Shown here: piece after piece, positions 20,063 to 30,851 of the stretch
Layout: each line of letters opens with the position of its first letter
Numbering within the stretch: the stretch's first letter is position 1
Assembly (NCBI GenBank): GCA_963839535.1
Contig: CAWIVF010000011.1
Coordinates: 131,221 to 195,220, forward strand
Origin: RHKX01 sp963839535
GTDB taxonomy: Bacteria > Actinomycetota > Thermoleophilia > Solirubrobacterales > 70-9
Direction of reading: 5' to 3'
DNA: 64,000 nt
Translations under genes and position numbers: made by a program
Notes under the pieces: generated by a model
What the model was told of the DNA's origin: nothing
What the model saw: only the letters and a program-made list of their open reading frames with translations
Database searches by the model: none

Positions 20063-20806
20063 GTGAAGGCGCGCCTGTTCACGATTCCCGCCTCTCATCC
20101 GAGCTGGTCGGCCCGGCTGATGCTCGAGCGCAAGGGGATCGCCTACAAGCGCGTCGACCTGGTCGCGGTGATGTCGAAGCCGATCCTGCGCGCCGCGGGC
20201 TTCCCGGGGGTGACCGTCCCCGCCCTGCGGATCGACGGCGAGCGCGTCCAGGGATCCCGGGCGATCGCGCGGCGGCTCGACCAGCTCGTCCCCGATCCGC
20301 CGCTGATGCCGGCCGACCCCGACCTCCGCACGCGGGTGGAGGAGGCCGAGCGCTGGGGCGACGAGGTGCTGCAGGACGTCCCGCGCCGGATCGCCTGGAA
20401 CGGGCTGAAGCGCGACCGCGCGCCGCTGCGCAGCTACCTCGAGGGCGCCCGCCTCGGCGTGCCGGCCTCGGTCGCGGCTGCGACCGCCGCCCCGATCGTG
20501 GCGATGTCCGCACGGTTCAACGAGGCGACCGACGAGCGGGTCCGCGCCGACCTCGCCGCGCTGCCCGGCCTGATCGACCACGTCGACGAGCTGATCGCCG
20601 CCGGCACCATCGGGGCCGCCGAGCCGAACGCTGCCGACTTCCAGATCGCTCCGAGCATCGCCCTGCTGATGAGCTTCGACGACATCCGGCCGCTGATCGA
20701 GGGCCGCCCGGCCGCCGAGCTCGCGCAGCGCTACGTGCCGGGCTTCCCCGGCCACGCGCCGCCGCTCTTCCCGGCCGACTGGGTCGCGCCGCTGCGCGCT
20801 GCCTAG
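20063..20806 (+). CDS. Glutathione S-transferase-like protein
   Basis: 247 residues from GTG at 20063. The N-terminal thioredoxin-like domain is KARLFTIPASHPSWSARLML...YKRVDLV, with the cis-Pro loop GVTVPALRIDGERVQGSRAI typical of GST N-domains. The all-helical C-domain carries LPGLIDHVDELIAAGTIGA and NAADFQIAPSIALLMSFDD. The active-site position is not a clear Ser or Cys, and actinobacteria mostly lack glutathione, so the cofactor is uncertain. Its stop overlaps the convergent folK stop by four bases. Confidence 0.8.
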   Translation: MKARLFTIPASHPSWSARLMLERKGIAYKRVDLVAVMSKPILRAAGFPGVTVPALRIDGERVQGSRAIARRLDQLVPDPPLMPADPDLRTRVEEAERWGDEVLQDVPRRIAWNGLKRDRAPLRSYLEGARLGVPASVAAATAAPIVAMSARFNEATDERVRADLAALPGLIDHVDELIAAGTIGAAEPNAADFQIAPSIALLMSFDDIRPLIEGRPAAELAQRYVPGFPGHAPPLFPADWVAPLRAA

Positions 20807-21298
20807 AGCCGGCCGGCGGGCTCGACCCGCTCGCCGTCACCGAGGCCCTCGAGGGCTTCGGCGAGCGCGGTGCCGTCGGGCAGTCGCAGCTCGGGGTCGA
20901 GCTCGAGCAGCGGCACGAGGACGAAGCGCCGGCTCGTCACCTCGCGGTGCGGCAGGGTGAGCCGCTCCGTCTCCAGCTCGATGTCACCGAGCAGGAGCAG
21001 GTCGACGTCGAGCGGGCGCGGCGAGTGGCGCGGGCCGCCGGCGACCCTCCCCTCCTCGGCCTCCACCTCCTTGCAGACGTCGAGCAGCGCCTCCGGCTCG
21101 AGGTCGGTGCGGATCCTGATCGCGGCGTTGAGGAAGTCGGGCTGATCGAGGATCTCCCCGACCGGCTCGGTCTCGTAGGTCGCCGGAGATCGCGTCGACC
21201 TCGACCCCGGCGGATCGCAGGCGCTCGATCCCGCCGCGCAGGTGCCCGGCGCGGTCGCCGACGTTCGATCCGAGGCCGAGGTAGCCGACCCGGCTCAT
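20803..21298 (-). CDS. folK: 2-amino-4-hydroxy-6-hydroxymethyldihydropteridine pyrophosphokinase (frame broken)
   Basis: Transfers pyrophosphate from ATP to the pterin. Starts MSRVGYLGLGSNVGDRAGHL. The frame changes near 21180-21187 and continues ATYETEPVGEILDQPDFLNA in the second frame. The HPPK signature SPRPLDVDLLLLGDIELET and TLPHREVTSRRFVLVPL follow in the last part. About 165 residues. The ATG overlaps the folB stop (ATGA), making a folP-folB-folK operon. Confidence 0.9.
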
Positions 21299-21672
21299 CG
21301 GGGCTCGCCGCGGCGCAGCGTCACCGCGACCTCGCCGATCGCCTCCGGGATCGGCGGCTCCGGCTTGGCCGCGCGCACCTCGATGTCGGTGGCGCCGAAG
21401 CGCTCCGAGATCTCGTCGGCGACGACGGCGCAGAGGCGCTCGAGGGTGCGGAAGCTGCGCTCGGCGACGATTCCGGCCGCCAGCGCGGCCACGGCCCCGT
21501 AGTCGACCGTGCCGGCGATGTCGTCGGTCTCGACCGCGGTGCTGGCGGGGACGGTGAAGGAGATGTCGAGGACGATCCGGCGGCCGACCTCGCGCTCGGC
21601 GTCGCTGACCCCGTGGGCGCCGTAGGCGGAGAGGCCCCTGAGCTCGACGATCACGTCGGCGGGCCCGCTCAT
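21295..21672 (-). CDS. folB: Dihydroneopterin aldolase
   Basis: Converts dihydroneopterin to 6-hydroxymethyldihydropterin and glycolaldehyde. 125 residues from ATG at 21672. Motifs include IVELRGLSAYGAHGVSDAER (substrate Tyr/Glu region), DDIAGTVDYGAV, RTLERLCAVVADEI and the C-terminal KPEPPIPEAIGEVAV with the catalytic Lys. ATGA overlaps at both ends with folP and folK show tight coupling. Confidence 0.93.
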   Translation of the reverse strand: MSGPADVIVELRGLSAYGAHGVSDAEREVGRRIVLDISFTVPASTAVETDDIAGTVDYGAVAALAAGIVAERSFRTLERLCAVVADEISERFGATDIEVRAAKPEPPIPEAIGEVAVTLRRGEPR

Positions 21673-22499
21673 GCGCCGGCCTCGCTCGCGGCGGGCTCGC
21701 GGCGCCAGGGCCGGTCGCCGATGATCGCCTCGGTCACCAGCACCGCCTCGCGCGTCGCCCGCACGTCGTGGACGCGCAGCACGTCGGCGCCGCGCAGCCT
21801 GCCGACGACCGCGGCCGCCAGCGAGCCGCCGAGCCGCTCGTCCACCTCGCGGCCGCCGAGCTTGCCGATGAAGCTCTTGCGCGAGGCACCGAGCACGACC
21901 GGCCTGCCGAGCTCGCGCAGCTCGCCGACGCGGTCGATCAGCTCGAGGTTGTGCTCGACCGTCTTGCCGAAGCCGATCCCGGGATCGAGCCAGATCACGT
22001 CCTCGTCGACGCCGGCCTCGACAGCCCGGCTCATCCGCTCGGCGAGGAACCCGGAGATCTCCCCGAGCAGGTCGTCGTAGTGCGGCTCCCGCTGCATGGT
22101 CCGGGGCGTTCCCTTCATGTGCATCAGGATCAGGCCGCATCCGGCCTCGGCGCAGAGCGTCGGCCATCGTCGGGGTCGCCGAGCGCGGTGACGTCGTTGA
22201 CGATCGCGGCGCCGGCGTCGAGGGCCCGCTCGGCCACGGCGGCCTTCGAGGTGTCGATCGAGATCGGCACGCCGGCGCCGGCGAGGCCCTCGATCACGGG
22301 CAGGACCCGCTGCGCCTCCTCCTCGGCGGGGACCTCGGCCGCTCCCGGCCTGGTCGACTCGCCGCCGATGTCGAGGATGTCGGCGCCCTCGTCGATCATC
22401 TCGATCCCGCGGGCGATCGCCGCGTCCGGGGTCGAGGTAGTCGCCGCCGTCGGAGAAGGAGTCCGGCGTCACGTTGACGATTCCCATGATCTTCGGCAC
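21669..22499 (-). CDS. folP: Dihydropteroate synthase (two compensating frame breaks)
   Basis: Condenses the pterin pyrophosphate with p-aminobenzoate. The first signature, MGIVNVTPDSFSDGG, is in the starting frame (GTG at 22499). From about 22437 to 22165 the protein is in another frame, holding ILDIGGESTRPGA, PISIDTSKAAVAERAL and AIVNDVTAL. The original frame then resumes with LILMHMKGTPRTMQ, WLDPGIGFGKT and GASRKSFIG. Two nearby indels in an essential gene point to sequence error. ftsH is just upstream. Confidence 0.92.
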   Translation of the reverse strand: MPKIMGIVNVTPDSFSDGGDYLDPGRGDRPRDRDDRRGRRHPRHRRRVDQAGSGRGPRRGGGAAGPARDRGPRRRRRADLDRHLEGRRGRAGPRRRRRDRQRRHRARRPRRWPTLCAEAGCGLILMHMKGTPRTMQREPHYDDLLGEISGFLAERMSRAVEAGVDEDVIWLDPGIGFGKTVEHNLELIDRVGELRELGRPVVLGASRKSFIGKLGGREVDERLGGSLAAAVVGRLRGADVLRVHDVRATREAVLVTEAIIGDRPWRREPAASEAGA

Positions 22500-22537
22500 G
22501 GGGCCATTATCGGGCGCTCGCGCGCCGGGCGCTCGGC

Positions 22538-24531
<1,994 letters not shown>

Positions 24532-24714
24532 CGCGCCTGTCTTTCGCTGGGAATCCGCATGGGAAAGGGCTTCGGAGAGTGCCGGAGCGCCCGATCAGCG
24601 TACCAGGGCAGATTCGCGGGCCTGGACCATCTGGACGCCAGCGGGTGATCGATCCCAGGCCGAAGTCATGATCTCCCGTTCCGGTGCGGCATCGGGGAGC
24701 ATTCCCGGCGTTAC

Positions 24715-25248
24715 CTAGTCGGCGAGGGCGGCGACGTAGTCGAGGTTGCGGTATCGCTGCTGGTGGTCCAGGCCGTAGCCGATCGCGAACCGGTCCTCGA
24801 TCTCGAAGCCGACGTAGCGGATCGGCAGATCGACGCGGCGCCGCTCCGGCTTGGTCAGCAGCGCGCAGACCTCGAGCGATCCCGGGTCCCGGGCGCGCAG
24901 GTTCCGCATCAGGTACTGGAGGGTCAGCCCGGAGTCGATGATGTCCTCGACGATCAGCACGTCGCGGCCGGAGATCGGCGTGTCGAGGTCCTTGAGGATC
25001 CGGACGACGCCCGACGACGCGGTCGACGAGCCGTAGCTCGAGACCGCCATCAGGTCGATCTCGCAGGGGACCGACAGGGCTCGCATCAGGTCGGACATGA
25101 AGATCAGCGCGCCCTTGAGGACGCCGACGAGCACCAGGTCGCGGCCGGCGTAGTCGGCGTCGATCTGGGCGCCGAGCTCGGCCACGCGGGCGTGCAGCCG
25201 CTCGCGGTCGATCAGGACCTCGCCGATGCCGTCGTTCGGGGGGGCCAC
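24715..25248 (-). CDS. hpt: Hypoxanthine-guanine phosphoribosyltransferase
   Basis: Purine salvage: joins hypoxanthine or guanine to PRPP. 177 residues from GTG at 25248 (MAPPNDGIGEVLIDRERLHAR). Motifs: VLVGVLKGALIFMSDLMRAL, SSYGSSTASSG, the PRPP loop VLIVEDIIDSGLTLQYL, and VGFEIEDRFAIGYGLD. The frame fuses with the end of tilS only through a tilS frame break. The tilS-hpt-ftsH order is conserved in many Gram-positives. Confidence 0.93.
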   Translation of the reverse strand: MAPPNDGIGEVLIDRERLHARVAELGAQIDADYAGRDLVLVGVLKGALIFMSDLMRALSVPCEIDLMAVSSYGSSTASSGVVRILKDLDTPISGRDVLIVEDIIDSGLTLQYLMRNLRARDPGSLEVCALLTKPERRRVDLPIRYVGFEIEDRFAIGYGLDHQQRYRNLDYVAALAD

Positions 25249-25330
25249 GCGGCAGTTAACTCCGGGGAAATGCTCCGCTTCGCGTCCGCTTCCCCCGGGA
25301 GGGGGCCCCACCGGAACGGGATACAGGAAG

Positions 25331-26715
25331 TTAGACCTGGGTTGCCGAGGGGGCAGGGCGGGCGAGTGACCCGACCCGGTGCGCGCGCAGGATCGCGACC
25401 TCGCTGGAGGCGGGCTGAAGCCGGAACTCGTCGGCGATCGCCACGCCGGCGACCCAGACGACCCGGCCGCCGACGGTGACCACGGGCAGGTGAGAGCGCT
25501 CCGAACGAGGCACGCCATGATCGGTGAAGAGGTCCTGCAGGCTCTTGGTCCCGCCGAGGCCGAGCGGCCTGATCCTGTCGCCGGACCGCCAGCTCCGGAC
25601 CTCGACCTCCGGACCGAGCGCCGCCGCGTCGAGCGTCGCGAGGTCGGGCCGGCCGGGGAGATCGGACCCCGCACCACCTCGGCGACGACGTCCCAATCGC
25701 CGAAGCGGGCGCTTCCGGGAATCGTCATCCGCACCGGCGCGGGCGGCTCCGCGGCCGCCGCCTCCGGGGCGCTGAAGTGGACGGCGCCGCCCTCGCAGAT
25801 GGCGCTGACGCCACCGCCGAGCTCGACCTCGCCGCCCTCCGGACGTGCGGCCAGCTGCGCGATGCGGGCGGCGCGCGCGCGGCTCAGCGGAACCGGCGCG
25901 CCGGCGGCCCGCCCGGCGAGCTCGCGCAGGGCGAGGCGGCGCAGCGCCGGATGCATCGCGCTCAGCTCCGCGGCGGAGATCCGCCCTCCCGCCGAGGCGC
26001 CGGCGCGGTCGAGAGCCTCGTCGACGACGATGGCCAGGAGCTCGGCCTCCTCGTGCAGCTCGGCGTGGGTCGCCGCGATGTTGCGCTCCGCCTCCGTGCC
26101 GATCTCGGCGAGGACGGGCAGCACCTCCCCGCGGATCCGGTTGCGGGCGAAGCGCGGCGAGGAGTTGGTCGGGTCGTCCACGAACGGCAGGTCCGCCTCC
26201 TCGGCGACCGCGCGGGTCTCGGCTCGCGAGATGGCGTGCAGCGGCCGCACGACCCAGCCGTTGCGAGGAGCGAGGCCGAGCAGCGGCCGCGTCCCCGGCG
26301 ATGCGGCCAGGCGGTAGATGACCGTCTCGGCGACGTCGGTCCGGGTGTGGCCGGTCGCGATCCAGTCGCCGTCGAGCCGGGCGCGCAGCCGCTCGGCGGC
26401 CTCGTAGCGCGCCTCACGGGCCCGCGCCTGGACATTGCCGGCGGGCAGGGACGGCCGCTCGACGTGGAGGTCGATCCGCAGCTTCGCGCAGAGCGCGCGG
26501 GCGGCGCGCTCGTCCCGATCGGAGTCGGGCCGCAGGCCGTAGTTGAGGTGGATGGCGGCGACGGACGCCGGGCCGCAGAGGGTGCTCAGCGCCGCCGCGG
26601 CGCAGGCCGAGTCGGCGCCGCCGGAGACGAGCACGACGCCGCTCGACCGCGGGTCGAGGAGGCCCCCGGCCTCGACGACGTCCGCCAGGGCCTCGATCGC
26701 CGGCGAGCTCTGCAC
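25331..26715 (-). CDS. tilS: tRNA(Ile)-lysidine synthetase (frame broken)
   Basis: Adds lysine to C34 of tRNA-Ile(CAU). The PP-loop SGGADSACAAAAL near residue 31 is followed by HLNYGLRPDSDRDE, ATGHTRTDVAETV and FVDDPTNSSPRFARNRIR. The frame breaks near 25672 at a run of four G. The other frame continues DLPGRPDLATLDAAAL, the C-terminal TilS domain WRSGDRIRPLGLGGTKSLQD and VPRSERSHLPVV. About 460 residues. Essential in bacteria, so a real pseudogene is unlikely. Confidence 0.92.
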
Positions 26716-26761
26716 GCGGCCGATGATAGGTACGCGATCACCCGGATTTTCCGCATCGGAG

Positions 26762-27965
26762 CTAACGACGCGACCTCGCCGTGGCGGCCGCGAAGAGCTC
26801 GGTCGGCTCGGGAAATCCCTTCAGCGCGACCTGGCCGATCGGCTCGAGGTTCAGATACTCGTTCGAGCCGATCTCGTCGACGACGGAGCGGGTGACCAGG
26901 ACCTCCCCGGCGAGGGCGCGGGCGGTGATCCGGTGGGCGAGGTTGACGTCGCCGCCGAAGTAGTCGCCGTCGCGGTAGACCGCGTGGCCGAAGTGCATGC
27001 CGGTCCGCGGCTGCGGCCGCTCGTCGAACAGAGTCAGGAAGCCCACCGCCCACTCGGTCAGCGTCCGAGGCTCGGGCGAGACGATCATCACCTCGTCACC
27101 GATCGTCTTCACGATCGTCGCCTCGGCGGGCAGGGTCGCCTCGACGGTCTCGACGAAGCGCTCGACCAGGTCGAGCGCCTCCTCGTCGCCCTCCTCGGCG
27201 GTGTAGCGGGCGAAGCCGGTGAGGTCGACGAAGCAGAAGGTCATCGCCACGCGGTCGGGGGTGCGGCGGCCGATGGTGAGGTCGGCCTCCATGTGGCCGA
27301 CGACGTCCTGCTCCATGTAGAAGCGCAGGTAGCGCGAGTGGATGTACTCCATCAGCGGCGCGACGGTCGGGATCAGCTCGCTCGCCATCGCCTCCATCTG
27401 CTCCGCCATCTCGGTGGCCGGGACCCCGTCGCGGATCATCGGCTCGTGGACGAACAGGTGGAAGAGCCGGACCTCCGCCTCGGCGATCTTCCGCAGCGAC
27501 TGGGCGTAGACCCGCACGAGCTGCAGCAGGGCGACGAGGGGGAAGCCGTTGTGGAGGACCCCGGCCATCTGCTCGAGCGCCCGCAGGTCGTCCTCGCTGA
27601 CCCGGTCGGTCATCGCCATCGGCGTGCCGAGGAGGGCCATGATCCGCTCGACCAGGTCCTCCTCGAAGCCCGACCGCCTCCGCGGCCTGCTTGCGGGTCA
27701 GGTTCCGCGGCGACGCCGGCAGGAGGTCCTCGACCGAACCGAAGGCGAGGCGCCCGTCGCGGACGGCCGCGCGGATCTGGCTCAGGGAGAAGCCGCGCTC
27801 GCGCATCCTGGCCACGACCCGGGCCTGCGCCGCGGCGGCGCCGGTCCAGCGGCCGCCCTGGACCGGGAGGATCCGCTGAGCGGCCCATCGCTTCAGCGTC
27901 GACTCCGCGACCCCGGAGCGCCGAGCCGCCTCGCTGATCGAGATCGTCGTTTGGTCGGGGCTCAT
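26762..27965 (-). CDS. MerR-like helix-turn-helix fused to a class III nucleotidyl cyclase (frame broken)
   Basis: About 400 residues. The N-terminal MerR-type HTH is ISISEAARRSGVAESTLKRW, then RERGFSLSQIRAAVRDG. A helical middle region follows (LTRKQAAEAVG...FEEDLVERIM, joined across a break near 27672). The C-terminal cyclase carries FCFVDLTGFARYTAEEG (metal Asp), IVKTIGDEVMIV (Lys and second Asp) and YFGGDVNLAHRITARA (Asn and Arg of the transition state). All catalytic positions seem present, so it probably makes cAMP or cGMP. The HTH suggests DNA binding or simply a sensory scaffold. Confidence 0.85.
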
Positions 27966-28410
27966 CGAAGCGTTCTACCCGAACCGTCTCCAGGCGACAC
28001 GACGGGGCCGTTGAACGGCCCCGTCGGCCCTAGCGGGCAGGCGGCCCGCATCCGTGAGGCCGACGACGCCTTTGGCGCCTTGCACCGCCCCTCCCTCGTC
28101 GGCCGACGCCGGGAAGCGGGGCACTCTGGCCTACTTTTAGGTTGTGCGAATTGAAGCTATCCCCGCCAACCGCCCCGAGTCAAGGCAAATGGCCAAAGTC
28201 GCTGCAAAGCCGGCCGACCGCCGGCCCCCTTCCCCCCAAACGAACCGCCGCCGGCGGCGCCGGCCCGATCGTGGCGAGAGGGCCCGCAGTGGCGGGGGTG
28301 CCGCCGACACTCAGCGAGGTGGGGGTGCGATTCCCTCGGTAGGCCACCAACAGTCGTGCCCACCCCGCGGAGGCGGCGCCCCCGCCGCTGCGGGCCCGCC
28401 GGCTCCGCGC
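27966..28410. other. Long intergenic region with RNA-like pairing
   Basis: 445 bp between two leftward genes. No convincing protein. On the + strand TGGCCTAC (28127-28134) is complementary to GTAGGCCA (28339-28346). The latter lies in a tRNA-3'-end-like string: GGGGG-TGCGATT-CCCTC (28321-28337), then GGTAGGCC, A, CCA. A TAGGTT (28138-28143) could be a -10. A GGCAAA...GCAAAGCC block (28184-28211) and a long GC hairpin before 28412 add to the impression of a structured RNA, but I cannot name it. Confidence 0.35.
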
Positions 28411-29367
28411 CTAGATAAACGCCGACCCGCGCTTGACCAGGTTCTCGTAGAGCTTCTGCTGGATCGTCTCCCGCACCTGCTCCGAGAGCTCGAACACGAG
28501 GCGCCGGTCCTCGGCCGCCTCCGGTCCCAGGTCGGAGACGTCGATCGGATCGCAGAACTCGATCCGCCACTTCGAGGGCAGGGGCACGAGGCCGAGCGGC
28601 CCGAGCCAGGGGAAGGTCGGGGTGATCGGCAGGAAGGGCGCGCCGAGCAGCTTCGCGAGCGGCTGGCTGTCGGCGATCTTCGGGTAGATCTCCTCGGAGC
28701 CGACGACGGCGACGGGGATGATCGGCGAGCCGGTCCGCAGCGCGATCTCGACGAACCCGCCGCGGCCGAAGCGCTGCAGCCGGTACCGCTCGGCGAAGGG
28801 CTTCCCGGTGCCCTTGACCCCCTCGGGGAACACCATCATCAGCCCGTCGCCCTCGAGGATCCCGGTCGCGTTGTAGGGGCTGGCGGGGACGCCGCCGACC
28901 TTGCGCATGAAGCTGGAGAGGAACGGCAGCTCGAAGGCCCAGTCCAGGACCATGAAGCGGGGCCAGCGGGGCAGCGGATGCCGCTTCATGATCGCGCCGG
29001 TGATCATCGAGGCGTCGAAGGGGAACAGCGAGCCGGCGTGGTTGGAGACGAGCATCCCGCGGCCGTGGGCGGGGACGTTCTCGACGCCGGTGGCCTCCAC
29101 CCGCCACCAGCGGTCGTAGAGGAACTCGAAGAACGGATAGGCGGCCTCGGCGAACTCCTCGTCGAAGCCCCAGGCGTCCTCGTGGTACTCGCCGCGCATC
29201 CGCCTCGCCATCCGCTCGATCGCGTCGCGCAGCGACTTCGGCAGCTCGGCCGAGGCGGCCTCGGCCGCCGCCAGCGGGTCCATGCCGTTGTCGACGGCGG
29301 CGCGCATCCCGCGCAGGAATCGCGCCCCGGCCTCGGGGAAGGCGGAGATCGGCGGCGGTCCGCTCAC
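28411..29367 (-). CDS. Lysophospholipid acyltransferase family protein (PlsC-like)
   Basis: 318 residues from GTG at 29367, overlapping the upstream stop as GTGA. The acyltransferase motif I is LVSNHAGSLFPFDA, a spacing variant of H-x4-D common in actinobacterial paralogs. Motif II lies around KVGGVPASPYNA and motif III is MVFPEGVKGTGK. A conserved downstream IIPVAVVGSEEIYPK follows. Likely membrane-associated, esterifying a lysophospholipid or another lipid alcohol. Co-transcribed with an SDR-type dehydrogenase, so a lipid-processing role is reasonable. Confidence 0.85.
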   Translation of the reverse strand: MSGPPPISAFPEAGARFLRGMRAAVDNGMDPLAAAEAASAELPKSLRDAIERMARRMRGEYHEDAWGFDEEFAEAAYPFFEFLYDRWWRVEATGVENVPAHGRGMLVSNHAGSLFPFDASMITGAIMKRHPLPRWPRFMVLDWAFELPFLSSFMRKVGGVPASPYNATGILEGDGLMMVFPEGVKGTGKPFAERYRLQRFGRGGFVEIALRTGSPIIPVAVVGSEEIYPKIADSQPLAKLLGAPFLPITPTFPWLGPLGLVPLPSKWRIEFCDPIDVSDLGPEAAEDRRLVFELSEQVRETIQQKLYENLVKRGSAFI

Positions 29368-30386
29368 CGGCCGGCCCCGACGAGGCGCTCGAGGACGGAT
29401 GCGATGCCGGGCGAGGGCGCCACCCTCAGCCCGGTGCTCGTGCGGGCGAAGTCGCGGATCGCGCCGGCCGCGTCGAAGCGGGGCTCGTAGCCGAGCTGCT
29501 CCCGCATCCGGGAGTTCGTCACGCCGCGTCCGTAGCGGAGCAGGCGGACCGCGTCCCCGTAGAGGGTCCCGGCGCCGAGGCGGCTGCCGAGGCGCGCCAT
29601 CGCCGGCGCGAAGAGCGGATGGGGAACCGGGACCTGGGTCCGCCCCGCCAGCCGCAGAGCGCGCGAGAGGGAGATCGAGCCGCTCGGCGCGACGTTGACG
29701 GCGCCGCGGATGGGGTCGATGGTCGCCTGCAGCAGCGCCCCGGTCGCGTCGTCGGCGTGGATGAGCTGCAGCCGCGGGTCGAAGCCGAGCTGCGTCGGGA
29801 CGGCGGGCAGCGACAGGTAGCGGGCGAGCGGCGTGCGCAGCCCCGGCCCGATCTCCGGCTGGTAGCGGAGCATGCAGCAGGTGATGTGCGGGTGGCGGCG
29901 GCCGAAGTTCTCGAAGTAGCCCTCGAGCTCGCCGATGTCGCGCTGGAAGCGGGTGCGCAGGGGAAAGATGCGGGCCATCTCCTCGCTGAAGAACGAGGGC
30001 CCGGCCGGCTCGCACCCGTAGATCGCGGCGGAGCCGCGGATCACGACCCGCTCGATCGTGGGGCTGCGCTCGCAGGCGGCCAGCAGCTGGAGGGAGCCGA
30101 TCACGTTGATGTCGTGCAGGGCCCGCGCCGGCTTGCCCGGCTCCGGGTAGAGCAGGACGCCGGCGTGAACGAGCGTGTCGGCACGGGTCGCCGGGATCAG
30201 GCGGGCCAGCACGGGGCTGCGGATGTCGGCCTCGATGAACTCCGTCCGCTGGAGATCGGCGCGCGGCGGGGTCACATCGATGCCGATCACCTCCTCGACG
30301 GCCGGGTGTCGCTCCAGCCGCAGGGCCAGTTCCGTGCCCCAATGGCTGCCGATCCCCGCGATGAGGATCCGCCGCCCGCCGCTCAT
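29364..30386 (-). CDS. NAD-dependent epimerase/dehydratase (extended SDR)
   Basis: 340 residues from ATG at 30386. The Rossmann start RILIAGIGSHWGTELALRL departs from the usual TGxxGxxG. Then come IGIDVTPPRADLQRTEFIEADI, VHAGVLLYPEP, NVIGSLQLLAACE and VVIRGSAAIYG. The active-site Tyr would fall in SSAAVYG-like or later FQRDIGELEGYF, where YxxxK is not clear. Often such proteins next to PlsC-like genes act on lipids or sugars attached to lipids. It lies two bases from a coiled-coil gene, forming a three-gene operon. Confidence 0.8.
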   Translation of the reverse strand: MSGGRRILIAGIGSHWGTELALRLERHPAVEEVIGIDVTPPRADLQRTEFIEADIRSPVLARLIPATRADTLVHAGVLLYPEPGKPARALHDINVIGSLQLLAACERSPTIERVVIRGSAAIYGCEPAGPSFFSEEMARIFPLRTRFQRDIGELEGYFENFGRRHPHITCCMLRYQPEIGPGLRTPLARYLSLPAVPTQLGFDPRLQLIHADDATGALLQATIDPIRGAVNVAPSGSISLSRALRLAGRTQVPVPHPLFAPAMARLGSRLGAGTLYGDAVRLLRYGRGVTNSRMREQLGYEPRFDAAGAIRDFARTSTGLRVAPSPGIASVLERLVGAGR

Positions 30387-30387
30387 G

Positions 30388-30801
30388 TCAAACCCCCAGA
30401 TCCCCTTGTTCAAGGGGTTTCGCAGGGCTACTCTCAGTCTCTACTTGAGCCTTAGTCTGGTCGTGATGGCGGGCTTCGAGCACCGCGAGGCGCCGCTCGA
30501 GGGCGGCAAGCCGGTCGCGCAGCTCCGCGAGGCCCTCCCCGTCGGCGGTTCGCAGCTCGCCGATCGCCTCCGCGAGCCTCGCCGTGGCCGATTCGCCGCG
30601 GCGGGTCACCTCCTCGCGGGCGACCTGCCCGCGGCGGACGACGTCGTCGAGCAAGCCCTGGGCGCGCTGGCGCGTCCCGGTGGCCGAGTCGGCGGTGACG
30701 GCCAGGGTGCGCTCGACCGCGGTCCGCAGCGCGTCGCCGACCCGCTCGGGCGCCGGGGCGTCGTCGTCGGGCGGAACTCCATCTGACGCGGGCTCGCTCA
30801 T
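30388..30801 (-). CDS. Phasin-like coiled-coil protein
   Basis: 137 residues, largely helical: VGDALRTAVERTLAVTADSA, RQRAQGLLDDVVRRGQVARE and a C-terminal heptad region LAELRDRLAALERRLAVLEA. This is the pattern of small actinobacterial phasin-like or granule-associated helical proteins. It resembles the C-terminal half of the protein at 31528-31836. First gene of the SDR-acyltransferase operon, so it could coat lipid or polymer granules; that is inference. Confidence 0.65.
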   Translation of the reverse strand: MSEPASDGVPPDDDAPAPERVGDALRTAVERTLAVTADSATGTRQRAQGLLDDVVRRGQVAREEVTRRGESATARLAEAIGELRTADGEGLAELRDRLAALERRLAVLEARHHDQTKAQVETESSPAKPLEQGDLGV

Positions 30802-30851
30802 CCACCAAGCTTAGTCAGCGGGGGCGGGCCCGCGGGTATCGTGGCCGCGCT

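Noticed and set aside
24715..26715. Fusion of tilS and hpt
   Set aside because: The joined frame exists only because tilS shifts frame near 25672; the missing TilS C-terminal domain is present in the other frame and ends at 25331, before hpt.
28184..28211. c-di-GMP-I riboswitch
   Set aside because: GGCAAA and GCAAAGCC recall the motif, but the second conserved stem-loop is not found at the right distance and no gene lies downstream on that strand.
28127..28349. tmRNA (ssrA)
   Set aside because: The end pairing and T-arm are suggestive, but the span is too short, the T-loop has G instead of T at its second position, and no tag frame ending in Ala-Ala-stop is present.
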